NCBI GenBank assembly: GCA_030248295.1
Contig: JASANH010000494.1
Span: 88,881-152,880 of the forward strand
Length of the DNA stretch: 64,000 nt
DNA from: Mesodorylaimus sp. YZB2_4
Taxonomy: Eukaryota; Nematoda; Enoplea; Dorylaimida; Dorylaimidae
Direction: 5' to 3'
Shown in pieces: positions 54,087 through 64,000 of this stretch. Within the stretch, counting starts at the first letter, position 1, and each line of letters opens with the position of its first letter. The notes under the pieces were generated by a model that saw only the letters and a program-made list of their open reading frames with translations, was not told the origin of the DNA and did no database searches. Both the position numbers and the translations under genes were made by a program.

Positions 54087-57000
54087 GCTCGGATCCAGTG
54101 GATGTTGTACGTACAGTATTGCGCGTCTATAGCTGCTATTTGCACTTCATGTCACAGATTGATGTAAGCACTCGTAATTGAGTCAAGGGACTCAATTTGG
54201 CGGCAAGTATTTTGGCACTCATCGCGTCATGTGTAGTCCTTTCTTCTTTTGCACTCTTTTTGTTATGTTCTAATGCATAGTACGCACGATGCAGCCTTCA
54301 TCTCTGTTATCTTAGCTCTATTGGCTCACTTACCGTGGTTCTTTGCTTAAACGTCCTCTTAGCACAGATTATTCATCAGTATTAGCTTTCAATAAAGTCA
54401 ACAAAGTATGCCGCGTACGTACAGTAGTGCGCTCCAGCTCCATTCCATCTACTGTATCATTTGTTCATGTTTCTTCAACTTCTCCCTTCCTTGTTGCAAT
54501 GCAAGCCGATTGTGCGGTGAGATCAAACGACCATAACCCCAGTCACATCGCGTCTGTGGACCAACCATGGCCTTGCCGCGTCTATTCTTCGCGTAGCGTT
54601 TCGCAGTGTGAGCTTTGATTGCACTCTTTCACACAATTCAATTTCTTTTCCTATTTGTGATTGACATCAGTTTTGTCTGGGCGTTTGCTAGTCCAGTCTG
54701 TTCGCCTGTCCGGCCTGTTCGCCTAGCGCAAAACGTTTAGAGCCGTGACCTCGGAGTGCAGCCTGTTCGCCTTATGTGAAAGACGACCTACAGTAGGCGC
54801 TAATTTTGAACGTATTGGATGCAACTTTTTCTTGTCCAGGAAAACTTCAAATTACACGATATAAAAAACCAAGTTACATTCAAGTATCGTTAGAATCAAA
54901 GACGATGCATCATAATGATCAAATTCAGCATCATAACTCTTATAATTTATCATCGGAATCAATTAATCACACAGAAACACTTCCTCCTCAAATCGTCTCT
55001 CAGATAATCGGAATTCCATCCACAATTTTTATGACGTGACAATTATCAATCAATACACGCCAAGTACGATCTGTTAGCGGCTGTGATAAGGCGTTATCGG
55101 ATTGATGGGGCCGGAATATAAATTTCTTCAATCAAGAACTGCTTTTGATCAAATTTGGTATGATGCCTTTATCGCTGATATTCGGACACGACCGCGAGTT
55201 TTTGCAGTCCACTGTTTCTTCATGTCGCTTCTCAGATTATTCCCGTATTATTTTTTGTTGCAACAAGATGAAGTATCTGGTAGTTCTGGTTGGGCTCGCG
55301 CAAAAATTGCTTTTTTAGTGTTTCGAAGATTTCCAAAACCTTGGATTATTACTGTATTCGTTACGTGTATGCGGCATAACGTGACTTATATGACTGCATG
55401 GTTACAATGTTTATAATTACTTTGAGCTCGTGTAAGGGAACACTTGGGTTTTTAACTAGCAGTAAAAGCACGTGAAGCTAGTGTTTCGGTTGTTTGAGAC
55501 ACGATTTTTTTGAATTGCCGCCTTTATACGCGCCTGGCAGTCTTTTTTCGATGGGTAGCGTGTGATGGGGTGGTGGCCAGCTCGTTATTACTTCGCCTTG
55601 CTAGAAGGCCTGTTGAAGACTTGCCAGGTGACAGTCACGCGTCCACTGACCCAAGCCTGCTAGTTTTTTAAAGTTTATAATTAGTCTCGTCAACTTAGAT
55701 ACTTAGCTGTGACTGCTCACTGTATGGGGACTGCAAGCCAGCTAAATTTCTAGCAGTTGCCGGTTTTTCGTCTAGCTGGCTGCCGCGCGGCAGTTCAGTC
55801 AAGCTGCGATGGACGGCCCTGGCTACGGCCCGTTGCTCTTGTCCGCGATTGAATTGTCTTCTGTTATCGCTCGTGGATGATGGCAGAAAAGGCTTTAAAG
55901 CGTTCAAATGTTTTTGAGGCTCCGCGCATGATAAGGTTCGATCTTTCGACAAGTGTTTGTTTGAATCGCGGGCTGCGGGTAAGATCCCCTAATTTTTTGA
56001 GTAAAAGTTATAGCTTTGACGAGGTCAGCCTATTTGTTAGTCTCCTGCGATTTGGCTGGGTTTTAACAGGATTATCAAGTTTTTTCAGGATAAACACAAT
56101 TTATTCAGCGTTCGACAATTTATTCAGCGTAAGACGCGCCAGCCAATTTATTTTAGCGTTTGAAAAAGAGTTTTCCCAGGAATATTCTTAGCGATGGTCA
56201 GAACCAAGTCAGCAATTTTTTTCACCACTTCGATCAGTGCGATAGAAAGGAATTACATAGTTAGTTGACCTCATCTTGCCATCGACTAGGGTCCATCCAT
56301 GATGCATGCTGGTCAAGAGCTTGTGTTGGTCGCTACTCCGCGATGTCGGCGGGGTAAACATATCCTGCCCGTGCCCTAAGCGGGAACCTGGACTCTAGAG
56401 TTTCCCACCCCATATGCCCTCTCGGTTATCGACCCCGGAGGGATGAAGAGTGAGTCACCCACCATCTGGCGTGCAAGGCGCAGAGAGAACATCACCAAAT
56501 TCTCAGACAGCCACGGTTGAACCCAGATCAATTGTCTCCAGCTCTGCTAAAGCAAACTGTGACACGCGCCTTTCACTGCTACGCCACTGAGGCGGCTTCT
56601 AGGCATCTCTACGAGCAAGAAAGCAGGTACACAGTGGAAGCTGATATTGTGTTCTTCAAAAAATCGACGATTTCAATACAGCCCAGAGTATCAGCGAGAT
56701 CGTATTGCATGGGACTGGTGAGTGACGGTAAGCCAGAAACCGCGAAAATAAGCATCTGCGAAATTTCCTGGAAGCCCAGAACCGCGAAATTTGGGTACCG
56801 CGAAATTAAAGTGATTTCCAGTATAACACATATTACTTGTAAATGTTGATGAAAAGCGAAATCCTAAATAGGATAACATAACTGGTGCCAGTTTTTAAAC
56901 TCACTGGGCAACCGACTCTGTCAGCCTGAAAGGATTTTATTTTGAAAGACTGTGGTGATTTAAAACCGATGATTATTGCCTAAAAATACGTTGCACAGAT

Positions 57001-57111
57001 AAAAATACTTGAATGTGCGTGAAAAATGCACGAATGCAATGAACAAATAAGCTTAAAGATCGTAAAAAATTCCACAAACGTAAAAAAACACAGCAACAAA
57101 CGTTTCTAGAG
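54087..57111. other. Long stretch without a recognised gene
   Basis: Frames at 54806-55039 and 55102-55416 are open but without known motifs. 54525-54625 repeats 51880-51960. Around 56700-56800 the phrase accgcgaaa recurs three times. Nothing else recognised. Confidence 0.35.
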
Positions 57112-57235
57112 TCACTGCAGCTGTTGCTCTTGCTGCTGTCGAATAGCAGCCGCCTGTTGTTTCCAATGATAATGCTCCGCCTCCGTTAAGTTTGGCCAAG
57201 TTTCCTTTGCCATTTCGCGGGGCTAGGGTCTAATT
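57112..57235 (-). CDS. HMG-box-like C-terminal exon, second copy
   Basis: Minus frame from about 57228 to the TGA at 57112-57114: PREMAKETWPNLTEAEHYHW then KQQAAAIRQQQEQQLQ. It matches the exon at 46958 in EMA...TWPNL and the basic Gln-rich end, so the two are paralogues. The upstream part is missing. Confidence 0.4.
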
Positions 57236-60193
57236 TTGTCTTGACACACAGTGAATAAACTTGAAAATTCAGCTCCAGTATTTTCAGACATAAGTTAAGT
57301 GGTATGGTGGGTGCTAAGGTCCGACAATCAGTTCACAGTTCGACCCCTGGAAAAATAATCTTAGAATGCAAAGTGGCTTTACTCGAAACTCTCCTCCTAG
57401 TTGGAGATAAGTGGAGATTAGTGGAAAAATCTTCCCTGGCCTCCCTAGGGCTCCTTGCACAACATTTTGAAGTGCACATGAGCCAAAAACTTGACCTTAC
57501 AATGAGAACACTTTTTAGCAGTTGAGTGAGTCGTGCTCACTCGTATCTCTCATCTGCTGTACCTTCAGAAAGATCTTCAGAGATACCAGAAGCAACTTAT
57601 CTAGCACGGGATTAAAACTGGATGATCTACTGTAATCTGTCCACATTTTTCAATTTCGCTCCTCAGCCTTTTTCAAAAAGAGATGGTCAACCTGTGGTCC
57701 AGTGGTTTTTAAACCTTAGGTTCAAAAACAGATGGTCCTGCACATATCTCAAGGACAATTCTCTTTCTATCTGCAAGTTTCAAATTACCTGACCCAAGCT
57801 GGGGATCTATTTTCACCACGGCACTGAAATCTTACAAGCCCCGTTCCTCGAACAAAGAAATGCTAGTCTCCCGCCATCATACTGTATGACCCACCAAAGG
57901 ACGGATAGACAGAAGTTTCATTAAAAAATAGCCAAGCTAATGAAAAGGGCCCTGCAAAGCCTACGAACCTCCTGCTGACTCCTAGAAAATCGCTTACTCT
58001 TACAAGTCTATGCTGTTTTTGAAAACTTGTAAGTTCAAGAGCCTAGATCTCTTATATTTCGTCTTGAGTAAGCCCTATTACATTCGGAAATGTCGATGGC
58101 TTGTTTTAGAGAAGCATGAGTCGCTTGTGGACCTGTGACATGGCCTAGATGTAATTCGTAGCTATTCATCTAGAGTGTTATTTTAAGTCATACGCGAGGG
58201 ACATCACAAGGACGCGCAGTATGCAGGGAACATATTTAAGGAGTGAATCAAGAGGGAAATAATAATTGGGCATTCTGGTGCTCCCTAGTGGCTGCGAGTC
58301 AGCAAATGATAAAAGCTCAATATCATCTGCTGACAGACGATTTCTCAGTTCTGTCACAATGACACTGACATGGTAGAATTAGACTAACAGAAGGCAGTGA
58401 GCACTTGAGCGGTCAGGGTCTTCGATCACAGCAATGATCTCATGTTGAACTGTGCGCCCGACTTCTGTACAGTACGCTCTCATCACACCAAGATTTGTCG
58501 ACTCGAAACCAACAAACATCTTATCGCCTGGCTTTAAAACCCTGTGGGGACCAACTTCCTCTGACTAATAAGCCTGACCCCTTGTGGCAAAGTGTTTTGT
58601 TTTTGGAGCTTTCGAAAGAGGTCAACCTTCACAAGTCAAAACCACTCTCTCTAAAAACCCAACCTAACCCAACCCAAAAGCCCGTAAAATGGCTTGGGTT
58701 GGGTTTTGAAGCCCAATGTTGGACCTGGTTGGTAACTGACAATGCAATATCACTGAATGCAGGCCTCTGGCTAGTATAGGCGCATCAGAAAAAAATTCTC
58801 CGAAGCACTTACCATAATGGTCCGACCACTCATCCGACCAACCCTCCGACACGTCTCCCATTCATTTTCCTCCTCTCGCCCTAAATTGAAGCGAAACAGA
58901 TATTCAGACAGTACTATCTTGGAACAACTGACACAGCACTGAATAAGGGAAAAAATTGTGGATCGTGTTTGCTTTCTCCTATTGCCTTATGCTTCGTCTT
59001 ATCGTCGAACTCGTATTAGAGGAAAAACTCTCAGGAACACCTGAGATCGGCAATCTTCAGGCCAGCCTTAAGGAATTGACAAGGTCGAGAAAGCCAATGG
59101 AAAAGCCGTCAAAATCTTAAAATAACCTGAAGATCCCTCAAATCTCAGATTGCCCAGAAATCGCCTGAAAAAGGTCAGTTCGAAAATTGCCCTTACAGTG
59201 ATTAGGTCCGTCAAAAACAAAGGCAATACTCTTCTTCTAGGAGCGCTGATCGTGGCTGATAATATATGTACCCTATACTCTATCTAGACGCTCACATCTC
59301 CAGTGCAGCATTATTCTCCCTGGGCCAATGTGGACCCATGAAGGGTTGAAATTACAGATGCTGAAGTATACGCATGGCACGCCTGCTGATGAAAAAGCAC
59401 TTCGCAAAAAGCGGACACCAGTGCACATAGGCTTTTTGGAGTGCAAAACATGAAAACAGGCTAATGATGCTAATGATTCAAGTAAGTAACCTTTATGGAT
59501 ATTTGTCGGCTTTTGATGATCTGGATTTATTCTCTAAGGGATTAGTCTTATCTACTTTTCCCGTCAGACCCCGTCATCTCCTTTGTCCTCTTGCCTCAAT
59601 TTCTTCAATTCTGTTGCGTCATGTAGATTCACATTCACTTTTCCTGCAATACAGTATGTCTTCTCCAAAACTGAGCGTTATCGTTTTTGGGGCCCCTTGC
59701 ATAAAACTGCGCCAGCTCCAACTTGTTCACGTTAACTTTACAGCTTATGCCCGCCCGAGTACTGTATATTCGAGTGAACAGTGTTCTGATAAGCGGTCGT
59801 TTACTGGACACTCACGATCAGCTTTATTGCTGTTTGTCTTTCCTGATTGGGACCAATCAAATTTAGAGCCCGGGCCCGCCGGTTTTCACGCCCCTCCGAT
59901 TTGGGGCTCATGGTCTCACAAGATTTCTGGCGCTGCCAGCTGCCACTTCTGGCGTGTGCTATTAGTATTACATCTGCTACGGTGGGGTATTTGTGTCGAC
60001 CGGTCAGTACGCACAATGCTTTCACGAGGACTTTCGCATTCTTAACTTGTCTAGGCCTACACAAATATCACACAGCTATTGCTTTCGGTAAGGGTAAGGT
60101 GAGGGGTCTTGTGTGACATGCTGTACACTGTCTCAGAGTTTTCTATTTGTTTAGTGCGGCTTGCTTCGACATCATTGACAAGTAGCAACCCCA
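57236..60193. other. Long stretch without a recognised gene
   Basis: A hairpin at about 58667-58707 pairs aacccaacccaa with ttgggttgggtt. A 193-codon plus frame at 59464-60045 is open but has no motif and an uneven composition; I do not call it. Confidence 0.4.
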
Positions 60194-60605
60194 TCTATAA
60201 TACTAAAAGCCAAACGTCCGGACTCCTTCAACACAGCAAAACGTTCCGAGTGGATTATCTCGAAATTTTCAGCGGTAAGGCGCATTTTGGTCAACACGAA
60301 GTTTGTAGAGAATTTCGAGCTCTATAAGACAGTATCAATTTTTTGTTTAATTTCCAATCCGATCGTTAGATAATCGATAATCGATAAATGGAAAGTTATC
60401 GCTAGGGGGCGCGGTCGTTTGGGGGGCCTGCAGTGTACTGTAAAGTCATAGCGTTTTGAGTTCGAGTCTAATAAGGGTGAATGGCCTCTGTCTAGATAGG
60501 TGCCTCTTTGCGTTTCCGCTGCACTCTGCGCTCTATTTATGTAGGTATTATTTAGATATCATAGAGATTTTCGTAGAAAGAAGTCAAAAAAACATTGTTA
60601 CAGTC

Positions 60606-63600
60606 ATGTGGCCCCGTCGACGTCGTAGGTTTTCGTCACCTGATGCACATGATGTGGCTCAGGCTGAAAATTGGATGCGAGATCAAGGAGCGGCTATTCG
60701 TAATGGGGAATCGCCTTATGCAGACGAGGTACGTGAAGCTGAAAATTGGATGCGAGAACAAGAAGCGACTATTCGTAATCGAGCTGAAGAAGCTGTACGT
60801 GGTCGACGGAGACGTCAAAATCAAAGAAATGTATTGGCTAAAAGATTTCGTGCCGCCGTCAGTGGAACTGAATTCGCGCAAGAAGCCGTTCAAAATATTT
60901 TTAATGCCATGTCGGTAGTTTGCGAACACTGCGATGCCCTACATTTCGTTGAAGAACCCGCTCGGCTAATTCACAATTGTTGCCACATGGGCAAGGCTTT
61001 GGCTCCGCCGCTGTCCGAATATCCAGAAGCGCTCAAAGAATTGTTGACGGGCAACTCTCAAGAATCCAAAAACTTTCGTGAATTTATTCGCCAATACAAC
61101 ACCGCCCACGCCTTCGCCAGTTTTGGAGCGAGAATCGAAAGCCAGCCGCCAGGTCGAGGCCCGTATTGTTTCAAGATTAGCGGCGAAGTGTACCATTTGG
61201 CTACATCGGCGTTAGTCAGGGTAAGTTTTGTTTAATTGTGCGTTTTATTAGGGACTTAAAAAATTGTAGAAAGTATAGTGAATTTACCTGAGTTCTGTTT
61301 AAATATTTCAGCTAAACTACCACGGGCCATAAATGAGTTATGATGTACTGCATTTTCTATTTGCTGTGCGCATGCGCTTTTGCTTTTTCTTTATATTCAT
61401 CAATGAGTTACCGAAGCTGATCAAAGGGTACAGTATCATGTCTCATTCCAATGTGTACTATGCTAAGCTTTGCACAATGCTTGGATTAGAATCACTGATA
61501 TGCACGTTGGTGGTAGATGTACTGCATTTTCTATTTGCTGTGCGCATGCGCTTTTGCTTTTTCTTTATAAGCTGACATTTCGTCCTGTGCTTTCAGAATG
61601 ACCCGGATCATAATAGTGCGCCTCCCTCTTATGGCCAAATATACATTTGACTCGGATGCCGCCATTCGATATCGAATGCATGTTCGACAGAACCAAGATT
61701 GCAACGTAGGAATAATGCGCATGGTCGATCTAGAAATGCGCCGTGTCAATCCGTACATCGAACAATATAGAAATTTGCATGCTGCTGCTGAAGATAGTCG
61801 AGCTGCGGCCCGTCAAGAAGGCGCCGATCCCGTACAGTACGAATTACGACTGATTCGCAATCCACGCAACGCCGATCTGCGCAGATACAACGCCCCCATC
61901 ACGAACAAAGAATGCATGTTTCTGGTCGATAGTCGCGACGGACAAATTACTGATCTCGATTTGGCTGTTCATCCGATTGGTGAGCGTGGATGCGTTCGAA
62001 TCAGTTCTACCAGTCGCCACATCGATCCGATGGTTTTCCCATTATTGTTTCCACATGGTGATTCTGGTTGGTGTGTCAATGCTCCAAACGCTGTTGCAGG
62101 TAAGCTGTTTGTGCAAACTTTGTGGTGTAGAATCGACTCTGGTTCGATCTGTTACTTGTGCGTTTATTTTGCAGCTGTAAAACGACCAACGCCTCTGCAA
62201 TTCTATTCAAGTCGAATCAGTGTTCGTGGCTCATTCAGTCTGACCGATGGAGTCCGAGTCAATTTTAATCCAATTCATCATGCGGGCAAATTATTTCAAC
62301 AGTATCTGGTCCATGCGTACTGTCGCGTCGAAGGTGAACGGCTGTCGTATTTGAGGAAAAATCAGAAGCAGGTGCGCGCAGAAAGCTATCAAGGGCTCAT
62401 TGATTATTTGGCCAATGCCGCAGACCATCGAAATTTGCGACCAGGGGATTTGGTGATTCTGCCAGCGACGTTCACTGGCGGCCCACGGTATATGCAGCTC
62501 AAGTATTTGGACGCGATGACAATTGTTAGACGATTCGGCCGGCCCGTTTATTTCGTTACATTTACGTGCAATCCGAAGTGGCCCGAAATAGTGGACATAC
62601 TGGAAGAGTATCAGGTTAACTGTGAAATTTTCCGCTATCACATTTTACAGAAGCTTCTTAATTCTAATCTTTGTTCTAGGATTCGTCTGATCGTCCAGAC
62701 ATGGCCGCTCGGGTTTTCATGCTGAAGGTGCATTACTTCATGCACCTTATGACGAAGGAGCACATTTTGGGCAAAGTCATCGCACATGTCTACGTCATCG
62801 AGTTCCAAAAACGAGGCAAATGCCAGTTTCTGTGTTTTCTAGCTTAATTTTTTCTTACAGTCGCTCCCTTTTTTCCTAGGCTTACCACACGTGCATTCAT
62901 TGTTTTGGATGGACTTTGAAGACCACTTGGTCAATGGCGATGATGTCGATCGTGTCATTTGCGCTGAACTACCCGATCGAGGAGCAGATGCCGATTTGTA
63001 CGAAATCATCAAACGGAACAATATTCACGGTCCTTGCGGCATACATTCTGTGAGTTGCGAGCCAATATGCCGAGATCACAATCCCATGTGCTCATGCATG
63101 GAAAATGACGTATGCAAAAAAACGATTTCCCAAGCCGTTTCAGGTAAAATCCTTTTTCTTATGATAATTTCTGTTTTCATTTCCTCCTTTTAAAGTAGGC
63201 CTGAAAAAATGGGTTTCTTAAAGGAAACCACAGACATCACTGGCGACAGCTATCCGAAATATCGGCGACGAGACAATCGGCATGAAGATCATCGGCTAGC
63301 CAATGGTGGTCGCGTGCACAATGGTATGGTCGTTCCGTACAATCCATACCTTAGCAAAACGTTTAACGCCCATATTAACATGGAAATGTGCCACACGATC
63401 ACGGCTGTCAAGTATTTATGCAAATATTTTATGAAAGGTCACGATCGAGCCAGAGCTGGATTAGTGGAAAACGAAGGAGGGCAGTTGGGGTTGGATGAAA
63501 TCAAGCAATTCGTCGACACGCGTTGCATCACCCCACCCGAAGCGACTTGGCGTTTGATGGAAAATCCGCTGCACGACAACTCCCATACGATCGTTCAATT

Positions 63601-64000
63601 GCCTGTGCACTTAGAAAATGGACAAACCATATTTTTCCAAGACGGCGCAGAAGATGAAGCTGAACGTCGAGCAGCGACCAAGAATACGAAGCTGACGGCT
63701 TGGTTCCAATTGAATCGAGAATTCCCCGACGCCAGACAACACCTTTACGCGGATATTCCGTCTCGATATGTTTGGGTCGATGGAAGTGCAACATGGAGAA
63801 AACGCCAGAATAGTTTAGTCGATGGCGTTGATGAAAACGTTTTGGCTCGAGTCGCTACTGTCTCGCCTAAGCAAGTGGAACAATATCATCTACGACTGCT
63901 GCTGCTTAACGTTCCTGGTGCGACGTCTTTCAAGAATTTGCGCACAGTAGACGGTCTTGTTTTTAATACCTACAAACAAGCAGCATTCGCTCGAGGCCTC
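60606..64000 (+). CDS. Helitron 2 Rep-helicase gene, N-terminal half (3' partial)
   Basis: Exon 1, 60606-61220 (MWPRRRRRFSSPDAHDVAQA; CEHCDALHFVEE; SFGARIESQPPGRGPYCF), is the Helitron N-terminal domain. After an intron region up to about 61596: PPSYGQIYI, a one-base shift near 61637, then DSDAAIRYRMHVRQNQ, MVFPLLFPHGDSGW, intron 62100-62174, FQQYLVHAYCRVEGERLSYL, LPATFTGGPRYMQLKYLDAM, FVTFTCNPKWPEI and intron 62615-62679. YVIEFQKRG is then joined across 62816-62879 to LPHVHSLFWMDF (HUH box HVH). Next come VVPYNPYLSKTFNAHINMEM and AVKYLCKYFMKGHD (Tyr block), then TAWFQLN and AFARGL at the edge. The acceptor near 63200 is unclear. Mostly open, so younger than Helitron 1. Confidence 0.85.
61342..61569 (+). 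repeat. Perfect 54-bp direct duplication in a Helitron intron
   Basis: gatgtactgcattttctatt... to ctttata is found at 61342-61395 and again at 61516-61569 without differences, 120 bases apart, inside the first intron of Helitron 2. Confidence 0.85.

Larger units (their letters stand above)
60194..64000 (+). mobile_element. Helitron 2, 5' end to Rep region (runs off the window)
   Basis: Begins at A|TCTATAATACTAAAAGC, followed by caaacgtccg, the usual look of a Helitron 5' terminus (TC after a host A). About 410 bases later starts a spliced Rep gene that is still open at 64000. The helicase and the CTRR hairpin 3' end must lie beyond the window. Confidence 0.75.

Noticed and set aside
58660-58710. 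Telomere-like ttgggt repeats
   Set aside because: Only two to three units on each side of a hairpin; an internal inverted repeat rather than a telomere.
59464-60045. 193-codon plus-strand frame
   Set aside because: Uneven composition, no motif and no splice or start support; overlaps other open frames on both strands.

Overview
The window looks like repeat-rich genomic DNA of an invertebrate animal. Supporting evidence: a DEG/ENaC-type sodium channel (an animal-only family), genes cut by very short GT-AG introns (about 50-100 bp), a piece of animal 28S rRNA, and remnants of Tc1, MULE, Kolobok, Helitron, Ty3/gypsy, BEL/Pao and LINE elements. Short introns and a 28S junction resembling that of the R4 element of Ascaris make a nematode-like host my favoured guess, held with low confidence. 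No bacterial operon, CRISPR array or phage was seen.

Layout. 1-3364: decayed DEG/ENaC channel gene with a long Ser/Thr-rich, mucin-like stretch before the channel core. 4.1-7.7 kb: two same-strand arrays of a 59-bp minisatellite enclosing an apparently intact multi-exon minus-strand gene of unknown function with an acidic tail. 8.4-10.0 kb: a spliced minus-strand gene whose first coding exon has been tandemly triplicated. 11.2-22.9 kb: transposon graveyard (foldback MITE, a two-copy dispersed repeat, Ty3/gypsy pol, LINE RT, two further MITEs, Tc1 and MULE remnants). 22.9-27.9 kb: a roughly 5-kb palindromic element whose long arms carry inverted satellite arrays and tRNA-Glu-like sequences. 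27.9-35.3 kb: a minus-strand Helitron (Rep plus Pif1-like helicase) interrupted exactly at a TTAA by a 4.3-kb Kolobok DNA transposon. That transposon has about 220-bp terminal inverted repeats, a THAP/DDE transposase on minus and a convergent spliced gene with a P2X7 C-terminal-like domain on plus.

35.3-44.3 kb: gag-like fragment, Myb/SANT-like transposon-type gene, a 28S rRNA fragment broken between the classical R2 and R1 sites, a BEL/Pao fragment and another copy of the foldback repeat. 46.9-48.5 kb: an HMG-box-like exon and two converging spliced genes for single-pass membrane proteins. 48.5-60.2 kb: mostly noncoding, with minisatellites, hairpins, a second HMG-like exon and weak transposase traces. 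60194-64000: 5' end and Rep portion of a second, plus-strand, intron-containing Helitron running off the right edge.

Most protein-like sequence is mobile-element derived. The best candidates for expressed host genes are 4841-6235, 8406-10043 and the two membrane-protein genes at 47.2-48.5 kb. The most unusual structures are the satellite-armed palindrome and the Kolobok with its P2X7-like cargo sitting inside the ATP-binding codons of a Helitron helicase. All splice sites, frames and identities were read by eye; family names rest on remembered motifs, not on searches.
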